A stretch of DNA of 64,000 nucleotides from Rhodocyclales bacterium (GTDB lineage: Bacteria; Pseudomonadota; Gammaproteobacteria; Burkholderiales; Rhodocyclaceae): contig JACRIX010000021.1 in assembly GCA_016215645.1 (NCBI GenBank), positions 1 through 64,000 on the forward strand, given 5' to 3'. Made by a program: the position numbers and the translations under genes. Positions within the stretch are counted from its first letter, which is position 1. Each line of letters begins with the position of its first letter. Shown here piece by piece: positions 38,655 through 47,572 of this stretch. A model generated the notes under the pieces. It made no database searches. It was not told where the DNA came from and saw only the letters and a list, made by a program, of their open reading frames with translations.

Positions 38655-39029
38655 ATGCGCCATTACGAAATTGTTTTCATCGTCCATCCGGACCAGTCGG
38701 AGCAGGTTCCGGCGATGATCGAGCGTTACAAGACGCTGGTCACCGCGCGCACCGGCGCCATCCATCGCCTCGAGGACTGGGGTCGTCGCCAGATGGCCTA
38801 CCCGATCCAGAAGGTGCACAAGGCTCACTACGTGCTCATGAACATCGAGTGCGATGGCGAGACCCTGGGCGAACTCGAACATGCCTTCAAGTTCAACGAT
38901 GCTGTCCTGCGCCACCTCACGGTGAAGATGCGCAAGGCGGTGGCGACGCCTTCCCCGATGATGAAGGAAGAGAAGTCGCGCTCGCTGACGCAAGCTGAAG
39001 TCAAGGCGGAGGCACCTGCGGCTGCCTGA
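38655..39029 (+). CDS. rpsF: 30S ribosomal protein S6
   Basis: This 124-residue protein begins [21 protein letters not shown] and has [24 protein letters not shown], typical of S6. AAGGAGA precedes the ATG. It heads the rpsF-priB-rpsR-rplI operon and overlaps priB by one base (TGATG). Confidence 0.97.
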   Translation: MRHYEIVFIVHPDQSEQVPAMIERYKTLVTARTGAIHRLEDWGRRQMAYPIQKVHKAHYVLMNIECDGETLGELEHAFKFNDAVLRHLTVKMRKAVATPSPMMKEEKSRSLTQAEVKAEAPAAA

Positions 39030-39379
39030 TGGCATCCGGGGACAGCAACCTGACGCAGTTGTCGGGTCGGCTGCTTGAGCGTGGGGCTCTGCGCCACACC
39101 CCTGCCGGATTCCCGGTCGTCGAATTCCTCCTCGCGCATGTGTCGACCCAGGTCGAGGCCGACGTTGAGCGAAAGGTGGAATGCGAAATGACCTGTGTGG
39201 CGGTGGGTCGTCCAGCCCAGGTGCTGACGGCGGCCAAAACGGGGGACGAAATCAGGGTGAGCGGATTTCTCGCCGCCCGGAGCCTCAAGCGACGCAGCCC
39301 GATACTGCATGTGAATACAGTCGAATTCGTTGAAGGAACTGAAAATGGCATTCAAACCGAAAAGCAAGACCGGCGTTAA
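39029..39379 (+). CDS. priB: Primosomal replication protein PriB
   Basis: This 116-residue single-stranded-DNA-binding OB-fold protein lies in the ribosomal operon, as is usual in beta- and gammaproteobacteria. Recognisable segments are [32 protein letters not shown], and [26 protein letters not shown]. It helps restart collapsed replication forks with PriA and DnaT-like factors. It overlaps rpsR by 35 bp. Confidence 0.92.
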   Translation: MASGDSNLTQLSGRLLERGALRHTPAGFPVVEFLLAHVSTQVEADVERKVECEMTCVAVGRPAQVLTAAKTGDEIRVSGFLAARSLKRRSPILHVNTVEFVEGTENGIQTEKQDRR

Positions 39380-39623
39380 GCGCAAGGACGACAAGGGCCG
39401 CAGCATGTTCAAGCGGCGCAAGTTCTGCCGCTTCACGGCCGAGAAGATTGAAGAAATTGACTACAAGGACGTCGAGATCCTCAAGGACTTCGTCGCCGAA
39501 AACGCCAAGATCATGCCGGCGCGCATCACCGGCACCAAGACGGGCTACCAGCGCCAGTTGTCGACGGCCATCAAGCGCGCGCGCTTTCTCGCCCTGCTGC
39601 CCTACACCGATCTGCACCAGTAA
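39345..39623 (+). CDS. rpsR: 30S ribosomal protein S18
   Basis: This 92-residue protein starts at ATG 39345, with GGAACTGAAA upstream. It has [20 protein letters not shown] and the core [29 protein letters not shown] typical of S18. It forms the S6:S18 pair on the 30S platform. The start lies inside priB. Confidence 0.97.
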   Translation: MAFKPKSKTGVKRKDDKGRSMFKRRKFCRFTAEKIEEIDYKDVEILKDFVAENAKIMPARITGTKTGYQRQLSTAIKRARFLALLPYTDLHQ

Positions 39624-39637
39624 GCGAGGACGAGACC

Positions 39638-40087
39638 ATGCAAATCATTCTGATGGAAAAAGTGGTGAATCTCGGTGGCCTCGGCGACGTGGTCAAGGTC
39701 AAAGATGGCTATGCCCGCAATTTCCTGATCCCGCAAGGCAAGGCCAAGCGTGCGACGGAAGCCAACCGCAAGATCTTCGAAGAGAAGCGCGCAGAACTTG
39801 AGCGCGTCCAGGCTGAAGCCGTGGCTGCCGCCCAGGCCCATGCCGAGAAGCTGGAAGGCCTGATGGTCCAGATCACGCGCAAGACGGGCGTCGATGGCCG
39901 CCTGTTCGGTTCCGTGTCAGCCCACGACATCATCGAGGCGCTGGAAGCCCAGGGGTTCAAGGTCGACAAGGGGGCCGTGCGCCTGCCGGACGGCCCGCTC
40001 AAGACCATTGGCGATACCCACGTGCAGATTGCGTTGCACAGTGACGTCGTGGCCAACGTTACGGTTTCGGTGCTCGGCGAACAGTAA
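39638..40087 (+). CDS. rplI: 50S ribosomal protein L9
   Basis: This 149-residue protein has the L9 signature [23 protein letters not shown] in the N-terminal domain, a connecting helix rich in E/A/Q, and a C-terminal domain with [20 protein letters not shown]. It is the last gene of the operon and is followed by an intrinsic terminator. Confidence 0.97.
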   Translation: MQIILMEKVVNLGGLGDVVKVKDGYARNFLIPQGKAKRATEANRKIFEEKRAELERVQAEAVAAAQAHAEKLEGLMVQITRKTGVDGRLFGSVSAHDIIEALEAQGFKVDKGAVRLPDGPLKTIGDTHVQIALHSDVVANVTVSVLGEQ

Positions 40088-40102
40088 AGAGACGAAACCG
40101 AG

Positions 40103-40137
40103 AAAGGCCGCCGGTGAAAGCTGGCGGCCTTTTTCTT
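40103..40137 (+). terminator. Intrinsic terminator after rplI
   Basis: AAAGGCCGCC pairs with GGCGGCCTTT around a 10-nt loop, followed by TTCTT. It ends 15-50 bp after the rplI stop and is the most typical rho-independent terminator in the window besides the dnaB one. Confidence 0.85.
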
Positions 40138-40288
40138 GATCGAAGGTCGACGTTCTGCGATCGTTGGCGCGGGCGCGTCGAATGGCATGCTGGACGGATC
40201 GCCGCAAGGCAGGTGGCGCTTTGCTACTGTATGATCAGCATAATTTCGTCGCGCGACGGCTGGAGCGGATCGCCCTAGCGGTGCGGCT

Positions 40289-41266
40289 ATGTCGCTTTCT
40301 GTGAATCCGACCTTTCAGAATACGATTTCCCTGCTGATTGCCGCGCTGGCAACGTCGTTGTTTCTTGATCTGCTGTTGCGGCGTTCGCACGCCTTGCCTG
40401 TTGATCGGCCGAACCAGCGTTCCTTGCATCAGCAACCGATGCCTCGCATCGGAGGCTTGGCCCTGTTTCCCGGAATCGTGCTGGCTGTCTTGATTTCCGG
40501 TGTCTGGGAGCCATTGGTCCTGGCGCCATTGGCTCTGGCGGGCCTTCTGTTCTTTCTCTCGATCGTCGATGACTGGCGCGGCCTGTCCGCAAGCCTGCGA
40601 TTCGGTACCCATTTCGCGGCTGCCCTGGGATTCGCTGTGTGGCTCGCTGGAGTAACACCATTGGCGTTGGCCGGTGCTTTCGCAATGACCTGGATGACCA
40701 ATCTCTATAACTTCATGGATGGCGCCAATGGGCTTGCGGGAGGTATGACCGCAATAGGTTTTGGAGTTCTCGGGCTTGCATCCGGAGAGGCTGTGCTGGT
40801 CTATGCAACGATGGGTGCCGCGCTGGGTTTCCTGCGCTACAACTTCGACCCGGCCCGCGTTTTTCTGGGTGACGCCGGCTCGATTCCTCTCGGGTTCCTT
40901 GCCGGTGCGCTCTCATTCGCCGGCGTGGCGCATGGACAATGGCCATTGTGGTTTCCATTGTTGGTCTTTGCTCCCTTTGTACTGGATGCCACGGTGACAC
41001 TCTTGAAACGCATGGTCCGGCAAGAGAAGGTATGGGCGGCACATCGTCAGCATTACTACCAACGCCTGGTGCGGATGGGTTGGTCGCACCGCCGCTTGGC
41101 GTTGGCTGAATACAGCTTGATGTGTGCCAGCGGCGGATTGGGTTTGTTGCTTCTCAACGCGTCTGCCGTTGGGCAGACGGTCGGCGTACTGGTCTGTATT
41201 GGCGTCCATGTGACGCTGATGGCGTGGATCGATCGACGCTGGACTGCCTCCGGGATGTCCGCATGA
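40289..41266 (+). CDS. Undecaprenyl-phosphate sugar-phosphate transferase (WecA/WbpL-like)
   Basis: This 325-residue membrane protein has about ten hydrophobic helices. The family motifs are SIVDDWRGL, WMTNLYNFMDGANGLAGG and RVFLGDAGSIPLGFLAG, of the polyprenol-phosphate GlcNAc/FucNAc-1-phosphate transferase (glycosyltransferase family 4) kind. The C-terminal KVWAAHRQHYYQRL loop is also typical. It starts synthesis of O-antigen or another surface glycan on undecaprenyl phosphate. It overlaps the epimerase gene by ATGA. No further glycan genes follow here. Confidence 0.92.
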   Translation: MSLSVNPTFQNTISLLIAALATSLFLDLLLRRSHALPVDRPNQRSLHQQPMPRIGGLALFPGIVLAVLISGVWEPLVLAPLALAGLLFFLSIVDDWRGLSASLRFGTHFAAALGFAVWLAGVTPLALAGAFAMTWMTNLYNFMDGANGLAGGMTAIGFGVLGLASGEAVLVYATMGAALGFLRYNFDPARVFLGDAGSIPLGFLAGALSFAGVAHGQWPLWFPLLVFAPFVLDATVTLLKRMVRQEKVWAAHRQHYYQRLVRMGWSHRRLALAEYSLMCASGGLGLLLLNASAVGQTVGVLVCIGVHVTLMAWIDRRWTASGMSA

Positions 41267-43080
41267 ATCGCAGTGTTCTGATATTCCTCAATGACCTGGC
41301 TATGGTCGTGCTCGCCTGGCTAGGTGCGTACTGGCTTCGCTTTAACCTCGACATACCTGCCGAGTTCCGCCTGTCGATGTGGACGTCGCTTTGGATCGTT
41401 GCGCCGGTGCAGGGCGTCGTGTTCTATGCCTTCGGTCTGTATCGCGGGATATGGCGCTTCGCCAGTGTTCCCGACCTCAAGCGTATCTTGTTGGCCAGCG
41501 GCGTCGCCGGGTTGGCAACACCTGCCGCACTGGTAATGACCCAGCATTCGCTGGTACCGCGTTCGGTATTCATTCTCAGCCCGCTGCTGCTGGTTCTGCT
41601 GATGGGGGGCGGGCGCTTCACTTACCGCGCCTGGAAAGATGGCCATCTCTTCCTGCGTCGCACCGGTGTAGGCACGCCAGTGCTTATTGTCGGTACAGGC
41701 GAGATGGCGATGCGCCTGATCAAGGAGTTGGAAGCCAGTCAGGTGTGGCGCGTGGTTGGCATCGTCGAGCCTGGATCGGGCCAGGCAGGACGCCAACTGG
41801 GAGGGGTGCCGATTCTAGGCGGACTGGACGACATCCGCGTCTACGCAGAACGATCCGAGGCACAGTCGGCGATCGTTGCGATGCCAACAGCGGCGGTCGC
41901 GGAGCGGCGCCGGGTTGCGGAAGCGATCGCCTACGCCGGGCTTTCAGCGTTGACCGTTCCTACGCTCGATGATCTGCTTGCCGGACGCGTCGCCATTTCC
42001 GCCATTCGCAAGGTCGAACTGGAGGATTTGCTCGGCCGTGATCGTGTGGCGCTTGACGAAGCCGGATTGTCGGAGTTGCTGCAAGGCAAAACCGTCTTGG
42101 TAACCGGCGCCGGGGGCTCCATTGGCGCAGAGCTATGCCGCCAGATCGCGCGCTTCCATCCAGGCAAGATGATTTTCATCGAGCAGTCTGAATATGCCCT
42201 CTACAGCATCGGGCAGGAGTTTGCTGATCGTTCGGTGACTTGCCTGATCGCGGACGTCAAGGATGCCAGTCGCATGCAGGTGATTTTTTCCGCGTATCAA
42301 CCCCACGTGGTCTTTCATGCAGCGGCCTACAAACATGTACCGCTGATGGAGTCCGCCAATGCGTGGGAGGCGGTGAGAAACAATGTCTTGGGCACCTTGA
42401 CCGTCGCACGTGCCGCCATGGCGGCGGGAGTGGGTGAGTTCGTGCTCATCTCGACCGACAAGGCCGTCAATCCGACCAATGTCATGGGAGCCAGCAAGCG
42501 CCTGGCCGAGATAGTTTGCCAGGCAGTGCAGAGTCAAACTCAGTCCACGCGCTTCGTGATGGTCCGTTTCGGCAATGTACTTGGGTCATCGGGTAGCGTG
42601 ATTCCACTTTTTCGAGAACAGATTGCGCGCGGAGGACCGGTCACCGTAACCCATCCCGAGATCATTCGCTATTTCATGCTGATTCCAGAAGCCGCACAGC
42701 TGGTTCTTCAGGCAGGCCTGATGGCGATGCGCGATGCCGAGGCGGGCCGGGTCTTTGTGCTCGATATGGGGGAACCGGTTCGAATCATCGACCTCGCTCG
42801 CGACATGATTCGCCTTTCGGGTTTCAGCGAAGAGGATATACGGATCGAGTTCACCGGGCTTCGTCCCGGTGAAAAGCTTTATGAAGAATTGCTGGCGGAT
42901 GGTGAGGCGACCTTGCCGACACCGCATCCCAAGCTTCGCATCGCGAAACCCTCGGCTATACCGGACGCTGCCTGGCTCAACGAACTGGAAGCCTGGTTGG
43001 CGCAGCCTTGTCGCGTCGAGGTGGATGTAAAGGATGGCCTCAAGCACCGAATTCCAGAATACTGTCCTGCCGTGAACTGA
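41263..43080 (+). CDS. Membrane NDP-sugar 4,6-dehydratase/5-epimerase (WbpM/CapD type)
   Basis: This 605-residue protein has an N-terminal membrane part with about four helices (to about residue 115), a first Rossmann-like region (TPVLIVGTGEMAMRLIKELE), and a C-terminal short-chain-dehydrogenase domain from about residue 275. The latter has the NAD motif TGAGGSIGAELCRQI, AAAYKHVPLME, and the conserved GLRPGEKLYEELLADGE tail. WbpM-type enzymes convert UDP-GlcNAc to UDP-4-keto-6-deoxy sugars that supply FucNAc or QuiNAc. This product would feed the adjacent sugar transferase. Confidence 0.93.
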   Translation: MNRSVLIFLNDLAMVVLAWLGAYWLRFNLDIPAEFRLSMWTSLWIVAPVQGVVFYAFGLYRGIWRFASVPDLKRILLASGVAGLATPAALVMTQHSLVPRSVFILSPLLLVLLMGGGRFTYRAWKDGHLFLRRTGVGTPVLIVGTGEMAMRLIKELEASQVWRVVGIVEPGSGQAGRQLGGVPILGGLDDIRVYAERSEAQSAIVAMPTAAVAERRRVAEAIAYAGLSALTVPTLDDLLAGRVAISAIRKVELEDLLGRDRVALDEAGLSELLQGKTVLVTGAGGSIGAELCRQIARFHPGKMIFIEQSEYALYSIGQEFADRSVTCLIADVKDASRMQVIFSAYQPHVVFHAAAYKHVPLMESANAWEAVRNNVLGTLTVARAAMAAGVGEFVLISTDKAVNPTNVMGASKRLAEIVCQAVQSQTQSTRFVMVRFGNVLGSSGSVIPLFREQIARGGPVTVTHPEIIRYFMLIPEAAQLVLQAGLMAMRDAEAGRVFVLDMGEPVRIIDLARDMIRLSGFSEEDIRIEFTGLRPGEKLYEELLADGEATLPTPHPKLRIAKPSAIPDAAWLNELEAWLAQPCRVEVDVKDGLKHRIPEYCPAVN

Positions 43081-43082
43081 AG

Positions 43083-43136
43083 GTTTTCCACCACTTCTGC
43101 ACACCTTACCCACAGCATTTCCACACCTTGTCCACT
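43083..43136 (+). promoter_or_regulatory. Cluster of DnaA-box-like motifs before dnaB
   Basis: TTACCCACA (43106-43114, one mismatch to the DnaA box TTATNCACA), TTTCCACAC (43118-43126) and TTGTCCACT (43128-43136) lie close together, all on one strand, with TTTTCCACC just before them. They may link dnaB expression to DnaA. Only one is close to consensus, so confidence is low. Confidence 0.4.
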
Positions 43137-43188
43137 TAACACTGCGCTGTCCAGAGGCTAGACTCCCGGCTTCACTTCGGAGACATCG

Positions 43189-44583
43189 ATGGCACAGGTC
43201 CGCGCCTTCACCCCCCCGCAACCGCTGGATTCGCAGGTTGCCGCGCTTAAACTTCCCCCGCATTCCATCGAGGCCGAACAATCGCTGATCGGTGGTCTGC
43301 TGATTGACAATGCGGCGTGGGACCGCATCGGCGATGTGGTGCGCGAGACGGATTTTTATCGCGATGATCATCGTCGCATCTTCCGCCACATCGGCAAACT
43401 GATTCAACACGGTCGGCCCGCTGACGTCGTCACGGTCTACGAATCGATTGAGGCATCGAACGAAGTCGATCAGACCGGTGGCCTGGCCTATCTCGGCGAG
43501 ATCGCCAATTCGACGCCCTCGGCGGCGAACATTCGACGCTACGCGGAGATCGTGCGCGAGCGCGCCATCCTGCGCCAACTCGTCACCGTGGGGGACGAGA
43601 TTGCGGGAAACGCGCTGAATCCCGCCGGCCGCGAGGTGAAGACCCTGCTCGACGAGGCCGAGCAGAAGATCTTCCAGATTGCCGAAGCCGGCAACCGCAA
43701 CAATGCCGGATTCGTCGCCATCCAGCCGTTGCTCGGCGAAGTCGTTGAGCGCATGGAATCGCTGTTGGCGCGCGATAGCCAGTCGGACATTACCGGCGTT
43801 GCCACCGGCTTTGTCGATCTGGACAGGATGACCTCCGGCCTGCAACCCGGTGACATGATTGTGGTTGCGGGCAGGCCTGCGATGGGCAAGACGGCATTTG
43901 CATTGAATATTGCGGAGTATGTCGGCGTCGAGCAGCGTTTGCCGGTGGCCATCTTCAGCCTGGAAATGTCGGGTCCGCAGCTGGCGACGCGTTTCCTGTC
44001 CTCCGTCGGGCGCATTGACCAGTCGAAATTGCGCACGGGGCGGCTCACCGATGACGAATGGGACCGCATGACGGTGGCGCTGGGCAAACTGCACGAAGCG
44101 CCGATCCATATCGATGAAACCGGCGCGATCAATTCCACCGACCTGCGCGCGCGCGCGCGTCGCCTGCATCGGCAATTCGGCAAGCTGGGGCTGATCGTCA
44201 TCGACTACCTGCAACTGATGAGTTCCAATCGCGACGGCGAGAATCGCGCCACCGAGATTTCCGAGATTTCTCGCTCGATCAAGGCGCTGGCCAAGGAATT
44301 GCAGGTGCCGATCATTGCCCTGTCGCAGCTATCGCGAAAGGTCGAAGAGCGCAACGACAAGCGGCCCTTGATGAGCGACTTGCGTGAATCCGGCGCCATC
44401 GAGCAGGATGCCGACATCATCCTGATGATGTACCGCGAGGAATATTACAAGCCGGACACGCAGGACAAGGGTACCGCCGAAGCCATTATCGGCAAGCACC
44501 GCAACGGCCCCGTGGGTACCGTTCGACTTACCTTCATCGGCGAATACACGCGGTTCGAAAACCACGCATCCGGCTCATATTGA
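43189..44583 (+). CDS. dnaB: Replicative DNA helicase DnaB
   Basis: This 464-residue protein has an N-terminal domain beginning PPHSIEAEQSLIGGLL, the Walker A GRPAMGKTAFALN near residue 228, and Walker B LIVIDYLQLM near residue 341. Later come the SQLSRKVEERNDKRPLMSDLRESGAIEQDAD motif and the C-terminal HRNGPVGTVRL arginine finger region. DnaB is the hexameric fork helicase. Its last codons form the left arm of a terminator hairpin. Confidence 0.97.
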   Translation: MAQVRAFTPPQPLDSQVAALKLPPHSIEAEQSLIGGLLIDNAAWDRIGDVVRETDFYRDDHRRIFRHIGKLIQHGRPADVVTVYESIEASNEVDQTGGLAYLGEIANSTPSAANIRRYAEIVRERAILRQLVTVGDEIAGNALNPAGREVKTLLDEAEQKIFQIAEAGNRNNAGFVAIQPLLGEVVERMESLLARDSQSDITGVATGFVDLDRMTSGLQPGDMIVVAGRPAMGKTAFALNIAEYVGVEQRLPVAIFSLEMSGPQLATRFLSSVGRIDQSKLRTGRLTDDEWDRMTVALGKLHEAPIHIDETGAINSTDLRARARRLHRQFGKLGLIVIDYLQLMSSNRDGENRATEISEISRSIKALAKELQVPIIALSQLSRKVEERNDKRPLMSDLRESGAIEQDADIILMMYREEYYKPDTQDKGTAEAIIGKHRNGPVGTVRLTFIGEYTRFENHASGSY

Positions 44584-44600
44584 GCCGGATGCGTGGTTTT
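44558..44600. terminator. Perfect 20-bp stem, 3-nt loop bidirectional terminator overlapping dnaB stop
   Basis: AAAACCACGCATCCGGCTCA and its exact reverse complement flank a TAT loop. The left arm encodes the dnaB C-terminus (NHASGSY) and the right arm contains its TGA stop. The outer ends are AAAA and TTTT, so it can terminate both dnaB and the convergent phoH-type gene, which ends 9 bp away. It has the same architecture as the hairpin at 2585-2627. Confidence 0.85.
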
Positions 44601-44608
44601 GCCTTTGC

Positions 44609-46054
44609 CTACAAGACCTCGCCGGCGTGCTCGGCCAGACGGGAGCGTTCGCCGCGTTGCAGCGTGACATGGCCCGAATGCGGCCAACCCTTGAAACGGT
44701 CCACCACGTACGTCAGGCCTGAACTGCCCTCGGTCAGATAGGGCGTATCGATCTGGGCGATGTTGCCCAGGCAGACCACTTTGGTTCCCGGACCGGCGCG
44801 CGTGATCAGCGTCTTCATCTGCTTGGGTGTCAGGTTCTGTGCCTCGTCGATGATGAGGAACTTGTTCAGGAAGGTGCGGCCACGCATGAAGTTCAGCGAC
44901 TTGACCTTGATTCGGCTGCGGATCAGGTCCATGGTGGCGGCCCGGCCCCAGTCACCGCCGTAGGTGGCGCCGGCGTGCGCACCGGACGGCGTTTCGGCCG
45001 GCTTGTTGAGTACGTCGAGATTGTCTTCCAGCGCGCCCATCCAGGGGGTCATCTTTTCTTCTTCGGTGCCGGGAAGGAAACCGATGTCCTCGCCTACCGG
45101 CACGGTGACCCGGGTAATGATGATTTCGGTGAAGAGTTTGGTCTCCAGGGTCTGGGTCAGGGCCGCCGCCAGAGTTAACAGGGTCTTGCCGGTGCCGGCC
45201 TGGCCGAGCAGGGTGACGAAATCGATGTCCGGGTTCATCAGCAGGTTCAGCGCAAAGTTCTGCTCGCGATTCCGTGCCGTGATGCCCCATACGGCATTCT
45301 TGGCATGGCTGTAGTCGATCAGGGTTTCCAGTTCCGCCGTCTTGCCAGCGCCGACTTTGACCCAGGCCTGCAGCGGTTGCGGACCCTCCTGCCAGACAAA
45401 TTCGTTGATCAGCATTTCCGCACAGAGCGGGCCACGGATCCGGTAATAGGTACGGCTGTCCTTCTTCCAGGACTCCAGTCCCTTGCCGTGGGTGTCCCAG
45501 AAGTCCGGCGGCAATTCGCGCGTACCGGTGTAGAGGAGGTCGGTGTCCTCCAGTACCTTGTCGTTGAAGTAATCCTGCGCCTCCAGGCCGAGCGCGCGGG
45601 CCTTGATGCGCATGTTGATGTCCTTGGACACCAGGATGACCGGACGCTTGGGGAACTTCTGCCCCAGGTGCATGACGACACCGATGATCTGATTGTCGGC
45701 CTTGGCGGTGGGCAGGGAACTGGGCAGGATGCCGTTGATGGCCTCGGTCTGAAAAAAGAGGCGGCCGGTTGCGAGATCGCGGGAGACTTCGGTCAGGTCA
45801 ATGCCATGTGCCATGTCATGCTCGGCACCGGACACGATTTCATCCAGCAAGCGGCTGCTCTGGCGCGCGTTGCGGGCAACCTCTGACATGCCCTTTTTGT
45901 TGGCGTCGAGTTCCTCGAGCGTCATCATGGGTACGTAGATGTCGTGCTCTTCGAAGCGGAAGAGACTCAGCGGATCATGCATCAACACATTGGTGTCAAG
46001 CACGAACAGCTTGGTGAGGGAATTTTTTTGGGCCTTGGCGCGCTTGGCGTTCAT
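44609..46054 (-). CDS. PIN-PhoH fusion ATPase/ribonuclease-like protein
   Basis: This 481-residue protein has an N-terminal PIN domain (KLFVLDTNVLMHDPLSLFRF, with acidic residues for metal binding) through about residue 150. A C-terminal PhoH-like ATPase follows, with Walker A GQAGTGKTLLTLAAAL near residue 270 and a NKFLIIDEAQNLTPKQMKTLITR motif. PhoH2-type proteins couple RNA unwinding to cleavage. It is convergent with dnaB and lies downstream of the arn operon and bcp, separated by a hairpin at 46125-46144. Confidence 0.92.
   Translation of the reverse strand: MNAKRAKAQKNSLTKLFVLDTNVLMHDPLSLFRFEEHDIYVPMMTLEELDANKKGMSEVARNARQSSRLLDEIVSGAEHDMAHGIDLTEVSRDLATGRLFFQTEAINGILPSSLPTAKADNQIIGVVMHLGQKFPKRPVILVSKDINMRIKARALGLEAQDYFNDKVLEDTDLLYTGTRELPPDFWDTHGKGLESWKKDSRTYYRIRGPLCAEMLINEFVWQEGPQPLQAWVKVGAGKTAELETLIDYSHAKNAVWGITARNREQNFALNLLMNPDIDFVTLLGQAGTGKTLLTLAAALTQTLETKLFTEIIITRVTVPVGEDIGFLPGTEEEKMTPWMGALEDNLDVLNKPAETPSGAHAGATYGGDWGRAATMDLIRSRIKVKSLNFMRGRTFLNKFLIIDEAQNLTPKQMKTLITRAGPGTKVVCLGNIAQIDTPYLTEGSSGLTYVVDRFKGWPHSGHVTLQRGERSRLAEHAGEVL
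45345..45356 (+). repeat. 12-mer CCAGCGCCGACT, copy 5
   Basis: Exact copy antisense to the PhoH-type gene, where the coding strand specifies KVGAGK. Confidence 0.7.
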
Positions 46055-46124
46055 TGCGGAACCTCAGGAAGTTCAGTCGGCCGCATCACGATAGCCAGCC
46101 GCGGCATGGGCGAAGACGACGGGC

Positions 46125-46144
46125 AAGGGCCGAATCCGGCCCTT
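46125..46144 (-). terminator. Hairpin between bcp and phoH-type gene
   Basis: AAGGGCCG-AATC-CGGCCCTT has 8-bp perfect arms and lies 9 bp downstream of the bcp stop on the minus strand. There is no T-run on that side, so it may be a partial terminator of the arn-bcp transcript. Confidence 0.5.
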
Positions 46145-46152
46145 GTTTCGGA

Positions 46153-46644
46153 TTACAGCTTGCGAACGGCCTCAAGCACCGCGAGGGCATTGCCGTCGGC
46201 CTTGGTGGCCCGCCATTCCTGGTGAAGGAGGCCATGGGCGTCGATCAGGAAGGTGCTGCGCTCGATGCCGAGCACCTTTTTGCCGTAGAGCATCTTGTTC
46301 TTGACTACGTCGAACATGCGGCAGAGTACGCCTTCGATGTCGGAAATCAGTTCGAAGGGCAGGCCGAGCTTGGCCTTGAAGCCTTCGTGCGACTTCAGCG
46401 AGTCGCGCGAGACTCCCAGCACCAGACAGCCGGCCTTGACGAAGTCGGCGTGCAGGTCGCGGAACTGCTGCGCCTGGGTGGTACAGCCGGGAGTGTTGTC
46501 CTTGGGGTAGAAATAAAGCACCACCGGTTTGCCACGATGGGCCGAAAGCGTGAACTCGCCTCCGGTGGCCGGCACGGTGAAATCGGGTACGTGCAGTCCG
46601 ATTGCCGATGGGGTCGATGGAGTGGACTTGAAGGTTTCAATCAT
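46153..46644 (-). CDS. bcp: Thiol peroxidase of the Bcp (peroxiredoxin Q) type
   Basis: This 163-residue protein has FTVPATGGEFTLSAHRGKPVVLYFYPKDNTPGCTTQAQQFRDL, in which the Cys in PGCTTQ is the peroxidatic residue. A second cysteine in VKAGCLVLGVS may act as resolving residue. Bcp reduces hydrogen peroxide and organic peroxides using thioredoxin. Its start overlaps the arnD stop by 4 bp, so it is the last gene of the arn operon chain. Confidence 0.93.
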   Translation of the reverse strand: MIETFKSTPSTPSAIGLHVPDFTVPATGGEFTLSAHRGKPVVLYFYPKDNTPGCTTQAQQFRDLHADFVKAGCLVLGVSRDSLKSHEGFKAKLGLPFELISDIEGVLCRMFDVVKNKMLYGKKVLGIERSTFLIDAHGLLHQEWRATKADGNALAVLEAVRKL

Positions 46645-47567
46645 GCAGCTTCCTTCCAGGTGGATAGAAATTCCTCGCCTTGGACCATCAGCAGGCCGGA
46701 GCGCCCGGGGATTTCTCCGCGCAGGATTTCATGGCGAGGCAGTGAGGCGGGATCGAGCGTGTCGCGCAAGGTGCCCAGCGCTACCATTTCGTAGCCCTGT
46801 TCGCGCCAGGTGGTGAGCAGGCGCTCCAGGGTGTCGCCGAACTTGAGGCCTTCGAGTTCGGCGTGCAGCGTAAAGACGTGATCCCGCGGTGATTCAGCGG
46901 TGAGCCGTGCCAGATGGAGATGCACGTTCTCAGGCGTCAGTTGGTCGATTCCGATGAGTTCGTCGAGGGTTGGCAGGGTCGTCGGCAGTTGGGGGCAGGT
47001 GACGATTTCTGCGTTCCAGACGGGGATGAATGGGTGAGTGCCTCGGCAATCCGAGGCCCAGCGATAGCCGAGGCGCTGAGTCATCCGCAAGGCGTGGGCA
47101 TTCATCTGCCAGCCGGCAGCGCCATGGCCGGGCGAGTCCTCGCCGAACACCTCGGCGTAACGCAGGTGAGCACGACGCATTTCATGCTCCGTCCAGGCCG
47201 CATCGGCCTGTTCCACGCCATCCTGCCACTTGACGTGGTCCCAGCAATGGATCGCCGTTTCGAATCCGGCGTCGCGGGTGGCGCGCATGATGTCGGCACC
47301 GCGCCGGCCGATGTCGGGGCCCGGCAACAGGGTGCCATACATGAGGGTCTTGAGACCGTAGTGTGAGACCACCGAGGTGCGCTGCACCTTCTGCATGAAC
47401 CCGGGGCGAAACACGCGCCTGATGGCGCGACCGGTGTGGTCCGGGCCCAGCGAAAACAAAAAGCTGGCACCGGCGTGATGGCGGCGCAGGATCTCGACCA
47501 GGCGCGGGACCCCCTGCAGGGTGCCGCGCCAGGTGTCGACGTCGATTTTCAGTGCCAGCTTCGGCAT
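46641..47567 (-). CDS. arnD: ArnD-like undecaprenyl-phosphate-L-Ara4FN deformylase
   Basis: This 308-residue protein starts at ATG 47567; the track uses a TTG at 47576 that would overlap the preceding stop. It is a polysaccharide-deacetylase-fold protein: LALKIDVDTWRGTLQGVPRLVEIL opens it, with the DVD metal motif, and CWDHVKWQDGVEQADA and the HAELEG region supply further ligands. ArnD removes the formyl group from the lipid-linked aminoarabinose before transfer to lipid A. It lies 5 bp after the ArnA-type decarboxylase gene. Confidence 0.9.
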   Translation of the reverse strand: MPKLALKIDVDTWRGTLQGVPRLVEILRRHHAGASFLFSLGPDHTGRAIRRVFRPGFMQKVQRTSVVSHYGLKTLMYGTLLPGPDIGRRGADIMRATRDAGFETAIHCWDHVKWQDGVEQADAAWTEHEMRRAHLRYAEVFGEDSPGHGAAGWQMNAHALRMTQRLGYRWASDCRGTHPFIPVWNAEIVTCPQLPTTLPTLDELIGIDQLTPENVHLHLARLTAESPRDHVFTLHAELEGLKFGDTLERLLTTWREQGYEMVALGTLRDTLDPASLPRHEILRGEIPGRSGLLMVQGEEFLSTWKEAA

Positions 47568-47572
47568 GAAGC

